From assembly GCA_012729555.1 (NCBI GenBank), contig JAAYCX010000040.1:1-64000 (forward strand): DNA of 64,000 bases. Direction: 5' to 3'. This document shows, piece by piece, positions 1-8,488 of the stretch. The notes under the pieces were generated by a model. That model was not told the DNA's origin. It saw nothing but the letters and a program-made list of their open reading frames with translations, and did not search any database. This DNA is from Acidobacteriota bacterium (GTDB lineage: Bacteria; Acidobacteriota; UBA6911). Each line of letters starts with the position of its first letter. The first letter of the stretch is position 1. The translations under genes and the position numbers were made by a program.

Positions 1-2
1 CC

Positions 3-1133
3 AACCTCAAGCTGGCCAACCTCGACCTGACCCTGACCGACAGCGAGTTCAAGCAGAAGGTCACCGACACGATCTCCAACATCCAGACCGCCTACTGGGA
101 CCTGGTGAGCGCGATCCGCAACTACGAGATCCGGCGCAACTCGGTCAAGCTGGCCCAGATCAACCTCCGCGACAGCCGCAAGAAGGTGGAGGTCGGGACC
201 TCCGCCCCGATCGACGTCACGGACGCCGAAGCCACGGCCGCCAGCCGCGAGGTGGACCTGATCTCGGCCGAGGAAACGATCCTGCGCGCGCAGAACACCC
301 TGCGCTCGCTGGTGTCCAACGACCGTAACGCCGACATCTGGCGCAAGGTCATCGTCCCGACCGACCGGCCCGATTTCAAGGAGTTCAAGGTCGACGTCGA
401 GACCGCCATCAACACCGCGCTCCAGAACCGGCCGGAACTGCGGCAGGCCGACCTCAACCTGCAGCAGCTCGATATCCGCAAGCGCCTGAACCAGAACAAC
501 CGGAAGTGGCAGTTCGACCTCACCGGGCAGTTCGGCGGCACCGGCACGGCCGGCCCCCAGGGGTGCCAGAAAAACCAGTTCACGGGGGAATGCGTCCTGG
601 ACACCAGCGGCAACCCCATCCTCCTGACCCCCCCCGCCCTGGTCGGCGGCATCGGCAACGCCTACAAGACGATGTGGACCGAGGGCTACACCAACTGGCA
701 GCTGCAGCTGCAGGTCACCATCCCCCTGCGCAACCGCAGCATCGACGCCCAGATCGCCCAGCAGAATATCCAGAAGCGGCAGCAGCTGATGACCATCCGC
801 AAGACGGAGCAGTCGATCCAGGTCGAGATCCGCAACGCGCTGCAGGCCCTCGAGACCAACCGCAAGCAGGTGGAGACTTCGGGCGTCGCCCGGCGCCTGG
901 CGCAGGAACGGCTGGAAGGGGAGGAAAAACGCTTCCAGGCGGGGCTGAGCCAGAACTACCTGGTACTGCAGCGGCAGAACGAGCTGTCCACGGCCGAGTA
1001 CCAGGAACTGCAGTCCCTGATCCGCTACAAGCAGGCGGTGGTCACGGTCCAGAAGGCGATGTACACCCTGCTCGAGTCGAACGACTTCGAGATCGCCAAG
1101 GGGAGCAGTGCCAACGTGCCCGATCTCAAGTAA
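3..1133 (+). CDS. TolC-family outer membrane efflux protein, C-terminal part
   Basis: This is the 3' part of a TolC/OEP-family gene whose start lies before the window; the frame is open from base 3. The family forms trimeric outer-membrane channels with periplasmic alpha-helical barrels that serve RND, ABC or type I export systems. About 376 residues are visible. They show long heptad-rich helices with the family's alternation of amphipathic helices and short beta-strand segments, for example AYWDLVSA near the start and LQLQVTIPLRNR in the middle. A Gly/Pro-rich insertion with two cysteines (around CQKNQFTGEC) lies in the middle, in a likely surface loop. The partner transporter is not in the window, so the substrate is unknown. 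The family call is confident; the specific role is not. Confidence 0.85.
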   Translation, partial: NLKLANLDLTLTDSEFKQKVTDTISNIQTAYWDLVSAIRNYEIRRNSVKLAQINLRDSRKKVEVGTSAPIDVTDAEATAASREVDLISAEETILRAQNTLRSLVSNDRNADIWRKVIVPTDRPDFKEFKVDVETAINTALQNRPELRQADLNLQQLDIRKRLNQNNRKWQFDLTGQFGGTGTAGPQGCQKNQFTGECVLDTSGNPILLTPPALVGGIGNAYKTMWTEGYTNWQLQLQVTIPLRNRSIDAQIAQQNIQKRQQLMTIRKTEQSIQVEIRNALQALETNRKQVETSGVARRLAQERLEGEEKRFQAGLSQNYLVLQRQNELSTAEYQELQSLIRYKQAVVTVQKAMYTLLESNDFEIAKGSSANVPDLK

Positions 1134-1140
1134 CCCTTCC

Positions 1141-1190
1141 GCGGCGGGCGGGGACCGCTGAGTCCCCGCCCGCCGCAAATTTCCTTTTCC
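1141..1190 (+). terminator. Strong intrinsic terminator after the tolC-like gene
   Basis: A perfect 15-bp stem (1141-1155 with 1162-1176, 6-nt loop CGCTGA) starts 7 nt after the stop codon. AAATTTCCTTTTCC follows it. The T-tract is broken but the stem is very GC-rich, so it probably ends the efflux operon before the prepilin peptidase gene. Confidence 0.8.
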
Positions 1191-1220
1191 ATCCCCCACC
1201 GGATCCATTAGAATCTGCCC

Positions 1221-2054
1221 ATGCCGATAGAGACCGCCGCCTATACCCTGCTGGGCCTCGTCGTGGGGAGCTTTTTGAACGTCTGCATCTACCGCATCCC
1301 GCGGGGAAAATCGATCGTCTTCCCCGGTTCCGCCTGTCCCGATTGCGGCCGCCCGGTGCGCCCCTGGGACAACATCCCGGTGCTCTCGTATCTCCTCCTC
1401 GGGGGGAAATGCCGCGCCTGCCGCCGCCCGATCCCGGCCCGCTACCCGGCGGTCGAACTCCTGACGGCCCTCGCCTTTTTCGTCTCGATCCGCACCTGGG
1501 GCCTTTCCTCCCCCACCCTGGTCAATTCCCTCTTTCTGGCGGCCGTGATCGTCCTGGTCTTCACCGACTACGACCACCGCGTCCTCCCCAACAAGATCAC
1601 CCTCCCCGGGACGGTGGCCGGGATCGTGCTGAGCCCCTGGCAGGAGCCCGCATTCTACATGGACGCGGTTTCCGTGGCCGCCGCCTCCCTTTTCGGGGAC
1701 GCCGCGCCCGCCGCCCTCCCCTGGATCGGGTCGGTGCTGGGGGCCCTCATCGGCGGGGGGCTCCTGCTGGCCGTCGGTTTCGCCTATGAAAAACTGCGCC
1801 GGCGCCAGGGGCTCGGGATGGGGGATGTCAAGATGATGGCGATGGTGGGGGCCTTTCTCGGCTGGCCGCTGGCGCTGCTGACCATCTTCGCCGGCTCCCT
1901 GCTCGGCACCCTCCTGGGGATCTTCCTGATCCTCTTCCGCAGGTCGAACCTTCAGACCAAGCTCGCCTTCGGCGTGTTTCTGGGGGCCGCATCGGCCCTC
2001 GCCCTCTTCAGGGGACTGGACTTCCTCCGCTGGTACCTCGCCGCGCCCCGGTAG
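1221..2054 (+). CDS. pilD: Type IV prepilin peptidase (leader peptidase / N-methyltransferase)
   Basis: This is a 277-residue A24-family aspartic peptidase of the inner membrane. It cleaves the leader of type IV prepilins and pseudopilins and methylates the new N-terminus. The cytoplasmic N-terminal domain has the zinc-type cysteine pairs C39-x2-C42 and C64-x2-C67. The catalytic aspartates are in FTDYDH (D116/D118) and in the GxGD motif GMGDVK (D202). Several hydrophobic segments follow, as usual for the family, and the length is typical. The next genes downstream encode pseudopilins that are its expected substrates. The shine-dalgarno is weak, but residue 1 sits directly before the first membrane segment, which supports the start. 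Confidence 0.95.
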   Translation: MPIETAAYTLLGLVVGSFLNVCIYRIPRGKSIVFPGSACPDCGRPVRPWDNIPVLSYLLLGGKCRACRRPIPARYPAVELLTALAFFVSIRTWGLSSPTLVNSLFLAAVIVLVFTDYDHRVLPNKITLPGTVAGIVLSPWQEPAFYMDAVSVAAASLFGDAAPAALPWIGSVLGALIGGGLLLAVGFAYEKLRRRQGLGMGDVKMMAMVGAFLGWPLALLTIFAGSLLGTLLGIFLILFRRSNLQTKLAFGVFLGAASALALFRGLDFLRWYLAAPR

Positions 2055-2102
2055 CGGCAAACGATTTTTTCGCTCAAAACCGCCCTGCCTCATTAGAAAG
2101 GG

Positions 2103-2552
2103 GTGACCGGAACACGCCCCGCACTTTACCGATCCACGGCAGGCTCGAGCCTGGCCGAGCTCCTCCTCGCGCTGGCCCTGGCCGCGGTCCTGGCTTCCGT
2201 CGCCCTGCCCGGCGTTGCACGCATCGAGCGGGCGTGGACTCTGTGGGAGAGCGCCAAGGCGGTCGAGGCGTCGCTCCAGTGGGGCCGCATGCGCTCCATC
2301 ACGGCCAACACCTCGGTCCGGTTCGACGTCTCCGCCGACGGCTACGGCTGGAGCGACCCGGAGAGCGGCGAGCCCTATGCGGCGTCGCTCCGTGACTTTC
2401 CGCGGGGGATCCGGATCACCTCGCTGCCCTCGCACCCGCTCCGGTTCCATCCCCGGGGGAACGCGGCGCCGGCGGGGTCCTTCACCGTCGCGGACGGCAC
2501 CGGCGCCTACCGCATCGTCGTGAGTCCCGGGGGGCGGATCCGATTCGAGTAG
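2103..2552 (+). CDS. GspH/FimT-type pseudopilin
   Basis: This 149-residue protein has a type III (prepilin) signal: a short leader ending in Gly, then SSLAE with the conserved Glu at +5, then a hydrophobic helix (LLLALALAAVLASVALPG). The rest resembles the small beta-rich domain of GspH/FimT minor pseudopilins, with an N-terminal alpha helix and a C-terminal segment ending VVSPGGRIRFE. It would be processed by the adjacent prepilin peptidase and join the tip or body of a type IV pilus or type II secretion pseudopilus. The GTG start sits directly after AAAGGG, an unusually tight spacing, so a slightly different start is possible. It is convergent with trpD. Confidence 0.8.
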   Translation: MTGTRPALYRSTAGSSLAELLLALALAAVLASVALPGVARIERAWTLWESAKAVEASLQWGRMRSITANTSVRFDVSADGYGWSDPESGEPYAASLRDFPRGIRITSLPSHPLRFHPRGNAAPAGSFTVADGTGAYRIVVSPGGRIRFE

Positions 2553-2560
2553 CGCCGGCC

Positions 2561-3622
2561 CTACCGGGAGGGGGCCATGCCTTGAGAGAGTTCCCTGAGA
2601 GTTTCGAGACAGGCGAGCGCCCGGCCGGAGCGGATCGACTCCCGCGCCATTTCGATCCCCTCCCGCAGGCCGGAGGCCTTTTCGCCGACCACCAGCCCGG
2701 CGGCCGCGTTGAGCAGGACCACGTCCCTCTGCGCCCCCTCCGCGCCGGAGAGGATGGAGCGGATCAACTCCGCGTTCTCGGCCGCGTCCCCCCCGCGGAG
2801 GGCGGAGATCGGGGCGCGGGCGATGCCGAAATCCTCCGGGGTCACGTAGTAGGTCCGGACCCCGCCCCCCGTCACCTCCGAGATCTTGCTCTCGCCGCTG
2901 GTGGTGATCTCGTCCAGGCCGTCGGCGCCGTGAACCACGAACGCGCGCCGGGTCCCGAGTTCGCACAGGACCTGGGCCATGATTTCGGTGAGGTCCTCGT
3001 CGTAGACGCCGAGGACCTGGGCCGTGGCCCGGGCGGGGTTGCAGATCGGCCCCAGGAGGTTGAACACGGTCCAAATCTTCATCTCCCGGCGGGCCAGCAC
3101 GACGTAGCGCATCGCCTCGTGCAGCAGCGGCGCGTAGAGAAACCCGATCCCCGCCTCGTCGATGCAGCGCGCCACGGCTTCGGCCGGCAGATCGATCCGG
3201 ATGCCGAGGGCTTCCACCACGTCCGCGCTGCCGCAGAGGCTGGAGACGCTGCGGTTGCCGTGCTTGGCGACCCGGACGCCGGCCCCGGCGACGACGAAGG
3301 CGGTGGCGGTGGAAATATTGAACGTGCCGGTGGCGTCCCCCCCGGTGCCGCAGGTATCCACGAGCATTTCGCGATCGGTGCCCGAGAATGCGGCGTCGAC
3401 CATCGACCGGGGGGAGACGCGCGACGCCTTGTCCCGCATCACCCGGGCGAAACCGATCAGCTCCTCCACGGTCTCGCATTTCATGCGCAGGGCGGTCAGG
3501 AACGACGCGATCTGCGCGTGGGTGGCCCGGCCGGACATGATCTCGTTCATGAGACTTTCGGCCTCGGCGCGGCTGAGGTGCCGGCCGGCGACGACCTTCT
3601 GTATTCCTTCGGTTATGTGCAT
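2561..3622 (-). CDS. trpD: Anthranilate phosphoribosyltransferase
   Basis: The 353-residue enzyme transfers phosphoribose from PRPP to anthranilate, the second committed step of tryptophan synthesis. The glycine-rich PRPP loop DTCGTGGDATGT, the NISTA segment and KHGNR are all present, as is the N-terminal helical domain. The ATG at 3622 (MHITEGIQK) gives the family's normal length. The frame stays open far upstream, but that part overlaps a pilin gene and is not TrpD-like. No other trp gene lies in the window. It sits antisense between two minor pilin genes that run on the other strand, so it is isolated from its pathway and splits what looks like a pilin operon. Confidence 0.96.
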   Translation of the reverse strand: MHITEGIQKVVAGRHLSRAEAESLMNEIMSGRATHAQIASFLTALRMKCETVEELIGFARVMRDKASRVSPRSMVDAAFSGTDREMLVDTCGTGGDATGTFNISTATAFVVAGAGVRVAKHGNRSVSSLCGSADVVEALGIRIDLPAEAVARCIDEAGIGFLYAPLLHEAMRYVVLARREMKIWTVFNLLGPICNPARATAQVLGVYDEDLTEIMAQVLCELGTRRAFVVHGADGLDEITTSGESKISEVTGGGVRTYYVTPEDFGIARAPISALRGGDAAENAELIRSILSGAEGAQRDVVLLNAAAGLVVGEKASGLREGIEMARESIRSGRALACLETLRELSQGMAPSR

Positions 3623-3748
3623 TCGGAGGAGTATATCCTGAACGGGCGGGAATTGAAGCAAAAACCGGGGACAAAACCGCTGGGAAAACAGCCAGGAAAT
3701 TTTACGGATCGCGCCGCCGCTGCCGATGAGATAAAGGGACTTAATCCC

Positions 3749-4222
3749 GTGACCGGATCGGACCGCACCGGGGATTGCGGGGGGTTCTGCCTGGCCGAAC
3801 TGCTCCTGGCCTTCGGCCTCTTGACCTTCGGCCTGCTGGCGGTCGGACAGCTGCTGGCGGTGACGGCGGCCCTCGGCTGCCTGGACCGCTCGAAGGGGAC
3901 CGCGGCCATTGCCGCGCGGAGCACGATGGAATCGCTTTCCGATCTCTACCGGCGGAACCCTTCGGACGGGGCGTTCGCGCCGGGGGTCCACGGCCCGCGG
4001 ACGATCGGGATCCGGGATCCGTGGAGTGGTGCGGCGCTGAATCTGTACCGCATCACCTGGGAAACGGACGCGGTCGGCGATCCGCGCCCGGGCATACACG
4101 TGAGGGCAAGGAGGGTGACGGTGCACGTGGTACCGATCGGGGAGGGGGGGGAGGTCAACATCCGTCCGATGTTCAACCAATCCCTCGATCTCACAACGGT
4201 TTTCGGTCCCGGAACGCCATGA
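3749..4222 (+). CDS. PilV-like minor pseudopilin
   Basis: The predicted product is a 157-residue prepilin-like protein. After a short leader, GGFCLAELLLAF gives the cleavage Gly, the +1 Phe and the +5 Glu, followed by a hydrophobic helix. The GTG start is chosen because AAAGGGA lies 9 nt upstream and the leader is then the usual length. The frame is open on the 5' side through the whole of trpD, but that is the antisense shadow of a real gene. The C-terminal domain is unassigned. It overlaps the next pilin gene by 4 nt (ATGA), so the two are translationally coupled. FimT-, PilV- and PilW-type proteins usually form a pilus-tip initiation complex. Confidence 0.75.
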   Translation: MTGSDRTGDCGGFCLAELLLAFGLLTFGLLAVGQLLAVTAALGCLDRSKGTAAIAARSTMESLSDLYRRNPSDGAFAPGVHGPRTIGIRDPWSGAALNLYRITWETDAVGDPRPGIHVRARRVTVHVVPIGEGGEVNIRPMFNQSLDLTTVFGPGTP

Positions 4223-4833
4223 CCGGCCCACGGCCCGACGGCATCCGCGGCAGGGGTGAAGAAGGCTTTTCGCTGGCCGAGCTGCTGGTGTGCGCGCTGA
4301 TCTTTCTCGTCCTCGGGGCCTCGGTCTTCGCCCTCCTGGGGGAGCTCCAGCAGAAAGCGGCCTATCAGGCCGAAATGCGGTCGCTGATCCAGGACACGCG
4401 CCTGGCGCTCGACACCGTCGAGCGCTTTGCGCGCCAGGCGGGGAACGACCCGCACAGGACCGGGATCGAGGGGGTCAGCCTCCGGAGCCCCTCCTCCGTG
4501 AGGCTCAGAACCGATATCAAGGGAGCGGCCGGGGGGGACAAGGGAGACCCCGACGGGGACATGGAAGATTCCGACGAGGATGTGGTCCTCCGGTTCAACC
4601 CCTCCGCTGGCACCCTGGAAATGGTCTCCGGCTCGGGCCCGCCCCAGATTGTGACCGGCCGCATTTCCGATCTGGCGTTTCGGTATTACAATGAGTCCGG
4701 GGGGATGGCGGCCGAGGGGGAGCGGGTGTGCAGAATCGGGATCACCCTCCGGGGCGCCACCCTGTCGGCCGACCCCCGAACGGGTCGCCGCCACGGGGTG
4801 GAACTCGAGGGGGAGGTCCGGGTAAGAACCTGA
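4219..4833 (+). CDS. PilW-like minor pseudopilin
   Basis: This 204-residue prepilin carries a class III signal: basic leader, EEGFSLAELLVCALIFL, with cleavage after Gly, Phe at +1 and Glu at +5. The long N-terminal helix includes LIQDTRLALDTVERFARQAG, a pattern common in PilW/GspJ-like minor pilins. A low-complexity acidic stretch (DKGDPDGDMEDSDEDVV) sits in the middle and could bind divalent cations. The ATG overlaps the stop of the preceding pilin gene. Together with the GspH-type and PilV-type genes it looks like a minor pilin set for type IV pilus assembly. Confidence 0.75.
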   Translation: MTGPRPDGIRGRGEEGFSLAELLVCALIFLVLGASVFALLGELQQKAAYQAEMRSLIQDTRLALDTVERFARQAGNDPHRTGIEGVSLRSPSSVRLRTDIKGAAGGDKGDPDGDMEDSDEDVVLRFNPSAGTLEMVSGSGPPQIVTGRISDLAFRYYNESGGMAAEGERVCRIGITLRGATLSADPRTGRRHGVELEGEVRVRT

Positions 4834-4919
4834 AGCATTACATTATGACTTTAGGTCTATTTAGCTATGTATTATCATTTTTTGGACATGATTCAGGATA
4901 TCCAAAACGAGGTGTTCCC
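4834..4919 (+). promoter_or_regulatory. AT-rich promoter-like island
   Basis: This short gap is far more AT-rich than its surroundings. It contains TTTAGG, TATGTATTATCA and TTGGAC-like hexamers, but no pair with ideal spacing stands out. It probably carries the promoter of the secreted coiled-coil gene that starts at 4920. Confidence 0.35.
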
Positions 4920-5465
4920 ATGAGAGTATCCGTTTTTGCCGTCGCACTCAGCCTGGCCCTGGCGGTTGCGCTCCAGGCGCAATCGCTGGGCGATCTCGCC
5001 AAAAAGGAAAAAGAGCGCCGGGAGGCGATCGGACAGGTCCGGGTGATCACGGGCGAGGAAGCGGCCCGGTACTCCACCGGCCAGGCCGAGGAGCCGGCCA
5101 CCGCCGAGAGTGCGCCGCCGGCGGAGAAGGAAGCCGCCGCGGTTGCCGCCGACCCGGACGAGCCGGTAGATTTCGAGGGGCGCCCCGAAAGCTTCTGGCG
5201 CAAGACCATGGCCGAAGCGCGCCTCGCGGTCAAGGACCTCGAGAGGGAGCGGGACACCCTCGTCCTCAAGATCAACCAGCTCCAGGATCAATTCTACAAG
5301 CAGTCGGACGGCTTTCACCGGGAAGACATTCAGCGGGAATTGCAGAAAAGCTACTACCTGCAGGACCTGAACAAGGAAAACCTGGCCAAAGCCAGGGACG
5401 CGCTCGCCGACCTGGAGAAAGAGGCGCGCAGGAGCGGCGCCCTTCCCGGCTGGATCGAGGATTAA
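4920..5465 (+). CDS. Secreted coiled-coil protein of unknown function
   Basis: The product is a 181-residue protein with a Sec signal peptide (MRVSVFAVALSLALAVALQAQ, cleavage probably after AQA or LQA). It begins the mature part with SLGDLAKKEKERRE, followed by a Pro/Ala/Glu-rich linker and then a long charged coiled coil from about residue 95 to 170, with repeated KDLERERD and DLEKEAR-type heptads. I do not recognise a named family. Small periplasmic proteins starting with a SLGDxARxxRxx-like motif are common in Acidobacteria, but that is a recollection, not a search result. It has its own AT-rich upstream region and is not obviously part of the pilin operon. Confidence 0.7.
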   Translation: MRVSVFAVALSLALAVALQAQSLGDLAKKEKERREAIGQVRVITGEEAARYSTGQAEEPATAESAPPAEKEAAAVAADPDEPVDFEGRPESFWRKTMAEARLAVKDLERERDTLVLKINQLQDQFYKQSDGFHREDIQRELQKSYYLQDLNKENLAKARDALADLEKEARRSGALPGWIED

Positions 5466-5508
5466 GCTCCTCCGGCGCGGACGCGCCCGCCGGGGTCCCG
5501 GCCGGGGG

Positions 5509-6231
5509 TCACTCTCCCAGCGGCCGGGACCCCGTGAGCAGCACCGTGATCCCCCCGCTCACCCGCCGGCAGTGCACCCCCTCGAGCCCGGCACGGATGG
5601 CCCGTTCCCTCAGCTCCTCGGCGGGCGGAAACTCCTCCACGCTCCGGGGAAGGTAGCCGTAGGCCCCGTCCACCCCCGACACCCATTTCCCGATCCGGGG
5701 CAACACCCTCAGAAAATAGAACCGGTAGCACCCCGACACCACCGGCAGCCGCGGCATGCCGAAATCGAGCACGGCCAGGACCCCCCCGGGACGCAGCACC
5801 CGCCTCATTTCCTCGAGTCCCCGGTCGAGGTCGGCGAGGTTCCGCAGCACGAAGGCGCTGACGACGGCGTCGAACGACCGGTCGCCGAAAGGAAGGTGCA
5901 GCGCGTCGGCTTCCAGGAGTTCGATCGCGCGGCCGGCGCGCGCGACCTTTTCGGCCCCCCGCTCGAGCATGGGACGGCTGAAGTCGCAGCCGACCACCCG
6001 CCCGAGGCGCGAAACCGCCAGGGCGAGATCGGCCGTCCCGCATCCCACGTCCAGGATCAGGGGAGAGGGGGCGCGGAGCCGCCGCCCGACCTCGCGTACG
6101 CACGCGGCGCGCCAGCGCCGGTCCAGGTTGGCCGACAGGGCATGATTGAGAAAATCGTAGCGGCCGGCGATCGCCCCGAAAATGCGGCGGACACTGCGCG
6201 CCCTTTCCTCGCCTCCCGGGAGCCTAGTCAA
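5509..6231 (-). CDS. ubiE: Demethylmenaquinone/ubiquinone C-methyltransferase (UbiE/MenG)
   Basis: This 240-residue class I SAM-dependent methyltransferase carries out the C-methylation step of menaquinone or ubiquinone synthesis. Family signatures are YDFLNHALS near residue 25, the SAM motif LDVGCGTADLAL, FVLRNLADL in the middle and GYLPRSVEEFP near the C-terminus. The length matches the family. Its start overlaps the end of aroB by 8 nt, so it is cotranscribed with aroB; both feed aromatic or quinone metabolism. Which quinone is made cannot be told from this gene alone. Confidence 0.92.
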   Translation of the reverse strand: MTRLPGGEERARSVRRIFGAIAGRYDFLNHALSANLDRRWRAACVREVGRRLRAPSPLILDVGCGTADLALAVSRLGRVVGCDFSRPMLERGAEKVARAGRAIELLEADALHLPFGDRSFDAVVSAFVLRNLADLDRGLEEMRRVLRPGGVLAVLDFGMPRLPVVSGCYRFYFLRVLPRIGKWVSGVDGAYGYLPRSVEEFPPAEELRERAIRAGLEGVHCRRVSGGITVLLTGSRPLGE

Positions 6232-7327
6232 GGTCGCCGTTCCCGCCGAGGAACCGCCCGAGGAACCGCCGCAGGGACCGGGCGTCGATCCCGTTGAAGA
6301 CCGCCCCCTCCCCCAGGCCGCGCAGGAGCACCATCCGGACGTCCCCCCCGCCGAATTTCTTGTCGCGCAGAAGCGCGCGCCACACCGCTTCCGGTCCCAG
6401 CCCGCCGACGGCCGGGAGCGGGCCCGCTTTTCGTATCAGCCGGTTCAGGCGCCCGGTCTCCTCCGCGCCGAGCACCCCCAGTTCCCTGCCGTACCCCAGG
6501 GCGGCGATCATGCCCCAGGCGACCGCCTCCCCGTGCGTGAACCTGCGGTAACCCCCCGCCGCCTCGATGGCATGGCCGATGGTATGCCCGTAATTCAGGA
6601 TCATCCGCAGCCCGCCCTCCGTTTCGTCCAGGGAGACCACCTCCGCCTTGATCCCGGCCGCGGCCACGATGATGTGCTCCAGGGCTCCCGGGTGGCGGTT
6701 CAGGATGTCGGGAAGTCTCCGGTCGATGTAATCGAGCAGCGGCCGGCTGCGGATGGCGCCGCACTTGAGGACCTCGAAAAGGCCCGATCGCAGCTGCCGG
6801 CCTGGGAGGGTCTCGAGCACGCCGGTGTCGGCGAGAACGGCCGAGGGCTGGTGAAAGGCGCCGACGAGGTTCTTCCCCTGGGGGACGTTGATGCCCGTCT
6901 TCCCGCCGATGGAGCTGTCCACCTGGGAGAGGAGGGTCGTCGGGACCATCACGAAACGGATGCCGCGCATGAAGGTGGCGGCGGCGAACCCGGCGATGTC
7001 CCCGGTCACCCCGCCGCCGAAGGCCAGGATCCAGGAGCGCCGGTCGGCGCGGGCCCGGAACAGGCCGTCATAGATTTTCAGAAGGGTCTGGTGGTTCTTG
7101 TACCGTTCCCCGTCGGGGATCCGGATGAGGGGGGAGGGGCCGAAAGCGCCCCTGAGCGCCCCGAGCAGCCGGTCGCCGTGGAGCCGCAGAACGGTACTGT
7201 TGGCCACGATGACGGGGGCCGTCCGGAACCCCTGCCGGGAGAGGATATCCCCGGAACGGGCGAGCGCCCCTCCTCCGACGACGACGCGGTAGCTGCGTTC
7301 CTTCAGGTTTACTGTGAGAGTCTTCAC
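6224..7327 (-). CDS. aroB: 3-dehydroquinate synthase
   Basis: This 367-residue NAD- and metal-dependent enzyme converts DAHP to 3-dehydroquinate, the second step of the shikimate pathway. Visible signatures are DGERYKN, the NAD-binding GGGVTGDIAGFAAA, PTTLLSQVDSSIGGKTG, and the metal ligands in NYGHTIGHAIEA and HGEAVAWGM. The length is normal. It is followed on the same strand by ubiE with an 8-nt overlap, and preceded by thiG with a 40-nt gap that holds a GC palindrome. Confidence 0.97.
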   Translation of the reverse strand: MKTLTVNLKERSYRVVVGGGALARSGDILSRQGFRTAPVIVANSTVLRLHGDRLLGALRGAFGPSPLIRIPDGERYKNHQTLLKIYDGLFRARADRRSWILAFGGGVTGDIAGFAAATFMRGIRFVMVPTTLLSQVDSSIGGKTGINVPQGKNLVGAFHQPSAVLADTGVLETLPGRQLRSGLFEVLKCGAIRSRPLLDYIDRRLPDILNRHPGALEHIIVAAAGIKAEVVSLDETEGGLRMILNYGHTIGHAIEAAGGYRRFTHGEAVAWGMIAALGYGRELGVLGAEETGRLNRLIRKAGPLPAVGGLGPEAVWRALLRDKKFGGGDVRMVLLRGLGEGAVFNGIDARSLRRFLGRFLGGNGDLD

Positions 7328-7347
7328 GATTCCGGTCCCGAAACGAA

Positions 7348-7361
7348 GGGGCGGCCGCCCC
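7348..7361. other. GC palindrome between thiG and aroB
   Basis: GGGGCGGCCGCCCC is a perfect 14-nt palindrome in the short thiG-aroB spacer. It can form a 5-bp hairpin, but no T-tract follows, so a terminator role is doubtful. Confidence 0.3.
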
Positions 7362-7367
7362 GCACGC

Positions 7368-8153
7368 CTAACGCGAGATCCCCTCCGAGGGGCTGCTGGC
7401 CGTGGCGTAGAGTTTTCTGGGGATGCGGCCCGCCTTGAACGCCGCCCGGCCGGCTTCCACGGCCAGGTTCATCGCCCGGGCCATGGCGACCGGATCCCCG
7501 GCCCCGGCGATCCCCGTGTTCATCAGCACGGCGTCGCTGCCCAGTTCCATCGCCAGGCTGGCGTCCGAGGCCGTCCCCACCCCCGCGTCGACGATGACGG
7601 GGAGGTTGACGGTCTCCATGATGATCCGGAGGTTGGCGGGGTTCTGGATCCCCATTCCCGACCCGATCGGGGCGCCCAGGGGCATGATGGCGGCCGCGCC
7701 GGCGTCCTCCAGTTTCCGGGCCATGACGGGGTCGTCGTTGGTGTAGGGCAGGACCACGAACCCTTCCCGGACCAGGATGCGGGTGGCCTCGAGCAACGCG
7801 CCGGTATCGGGGAAGAGGGTCTTCTCGTCCCCGATGACCTCGAGCTTCACCCAGTCGCTCAGTCCCGCCTCCCGCCCGAGCATCGCCGTCCGGACGGCAT
7901 CGTCGGCCGTATAGCAGCCGGCCGTGTTGGGCAGAAGCGTGTAGCGCTCCGTGTCGATGTAGTCGAGCATCGATTCCGAGGAACGGTCCAGGTTCACCCG
8001 GCGCACCGCCACCGTCACGATTTCGGCGCCCGAGGCCTCGAGCGCTTCCTTCATGAGGGGGAAGGTCTCGTATTTTCCCGTCCCCACCAGGAGGCGCGAG
8101 CGGAATGTCTTCCCTCCCAGAACCAGTGGATCCGTTTCCCGTGCATAGGCCAT
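7368..8153 (-). CDS. thiG: Thiazole synthase
   Basis: This 261-residue TIM-barrel enzyme builds the thiazole phosphate of thiamine from deoxyxylulose 5-phosphate, dehydroglycine and the ThiS thiocarboxylate. Conserved parts include the Schiff-base lysine in [19 protein letters not shown], the phosphate-binding [13 protein letters not shown] and [10 protein letters not shown] with VLMNTGIAG. The ATG at 8153 gives a family-length protein. It lies 5 nt downstream of thiS on the same strand, the usual thiS-thiG pairing. No TPP riboswitch sequence was seen upstream. Confidence 0.97.
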   Translation of the reverse strand: MAYARETDPLVLGGKTFRSRLLVGTGKYETFPLMKEALEASGAEIVTVAVRRVNLDRSSESMLDYIDTERYTLLPNTAGCYTADDAVRTAMLGREAGLSDWVKLEVIGDEKTLFPDTGALLEATRILVREGFVVLPYTNDDPVMARKLEDAGAAAIMPLGAPIGSGMGIQNPANLRIIMETVNLPVIVDAGVGTASDASLAMELGSDAVLMNTGIAGAGDPVAMARAMNLAVEAGRAAFKAGRIPRKLYATASSPSEGISR

Positions 8154-8158
8154 GACCG

Positions 8159-8368
8159 CTATCCTCCGCCGACGAATTGGACAATCTCGACGCGATCCCG
8201 GTCGGCTATCGGCGTTGCGTCCCACTCCGCCCGGCGCACGATGGCGCGGTTCAGTTCGACCGCGACCTGATTCCCCTCGATCCCCAGGACCCCGAGCAGT
8301 TCCCGGACGCTGGCCACCGGGGGTATCGTGCGCATCTTGCCGTTGATTTCGAGCGTTATGGTTTTCAT
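8159..8368 (-). CDS. thiS: Sulfur carrier protein ThiS
   Basis: This 69-residue beta-grasp protein ends in the essential GGG tail ([10 protein letters not shown]), whose last glycine is thiocarboxylated. It carries sulfur to ThiG. It is about the usual 66-70 residues and is directly followed by thiG. The N-terminus ([11 protein letters not shown]) is a typical first beta strand. GGGG 5 nt upstream serves as a modest ribosome binding site. Confidence 0.95.
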   Translation of the reverse strand: MKTITLEINGKMRTIPPVASVRELLGVLGIEGNQVAVELNRAIVRRAEWDATPIADRDRVEIVQFVGGG

Positions 8369-8377
8369 GGACCCCAC

Positions 8378-8407
8378 ATCATAAGCGCCGCGCGAAAGAC
8401 AAATCAA
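8378..8407 (-). promoter_or_regulatory. Candidate sigma-70 promoter for thiSG
   Basis: On the minus strand TTGATT and TATGAT are separated by 18 nt. Transcription would begin only about 3 nt before the thiS ATG, giving a nearly leaderless message. That conflicts somewhat with the GGGG upstream of the start, so confidence is limited. Confidence 0.35.
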
Positions 8408-8450
8408 GTCCCGCCTGCTCCCCGGCCGCGGAAACCGGGCGCTTTCGCGC
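8390..8450. repeat. Long-spaced inverted repeat between thiS and the divergent phosphatase gene
   Basis: GCGCGAAAG at 8390-8398 is matched by CTTTCGCGC at 8442-8450, a perfect 9-bp inverted repeat with a 43-nt spacer. A smaller CCCGG/CCGGG hairpin lies inside. It could be a two-site operator or an RNA stem in the thiS or phosphatase leader. Confidence 0.4.
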
Positions 8451-8488
8451 ATGGACGCCGGCCCGCCGATGATGTAGGGTATCCTCTC

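Noticed and set aside
2582-3748. Long plus-strand open frame antisense to trpD, in frame with the pilV-like gene
   Set aside because: It is a high-GC shadow: trpD on the other strand has all catalytic motifs, and the antisense translation has no domain or pilin signal until the real GTG at 3749.
8369-8488. TPP riboswitch upstream of thiSG
   Set aside because: The conserved CTGAGA and ACCTGATCTGG-type core of the THI element is not present on either strand.
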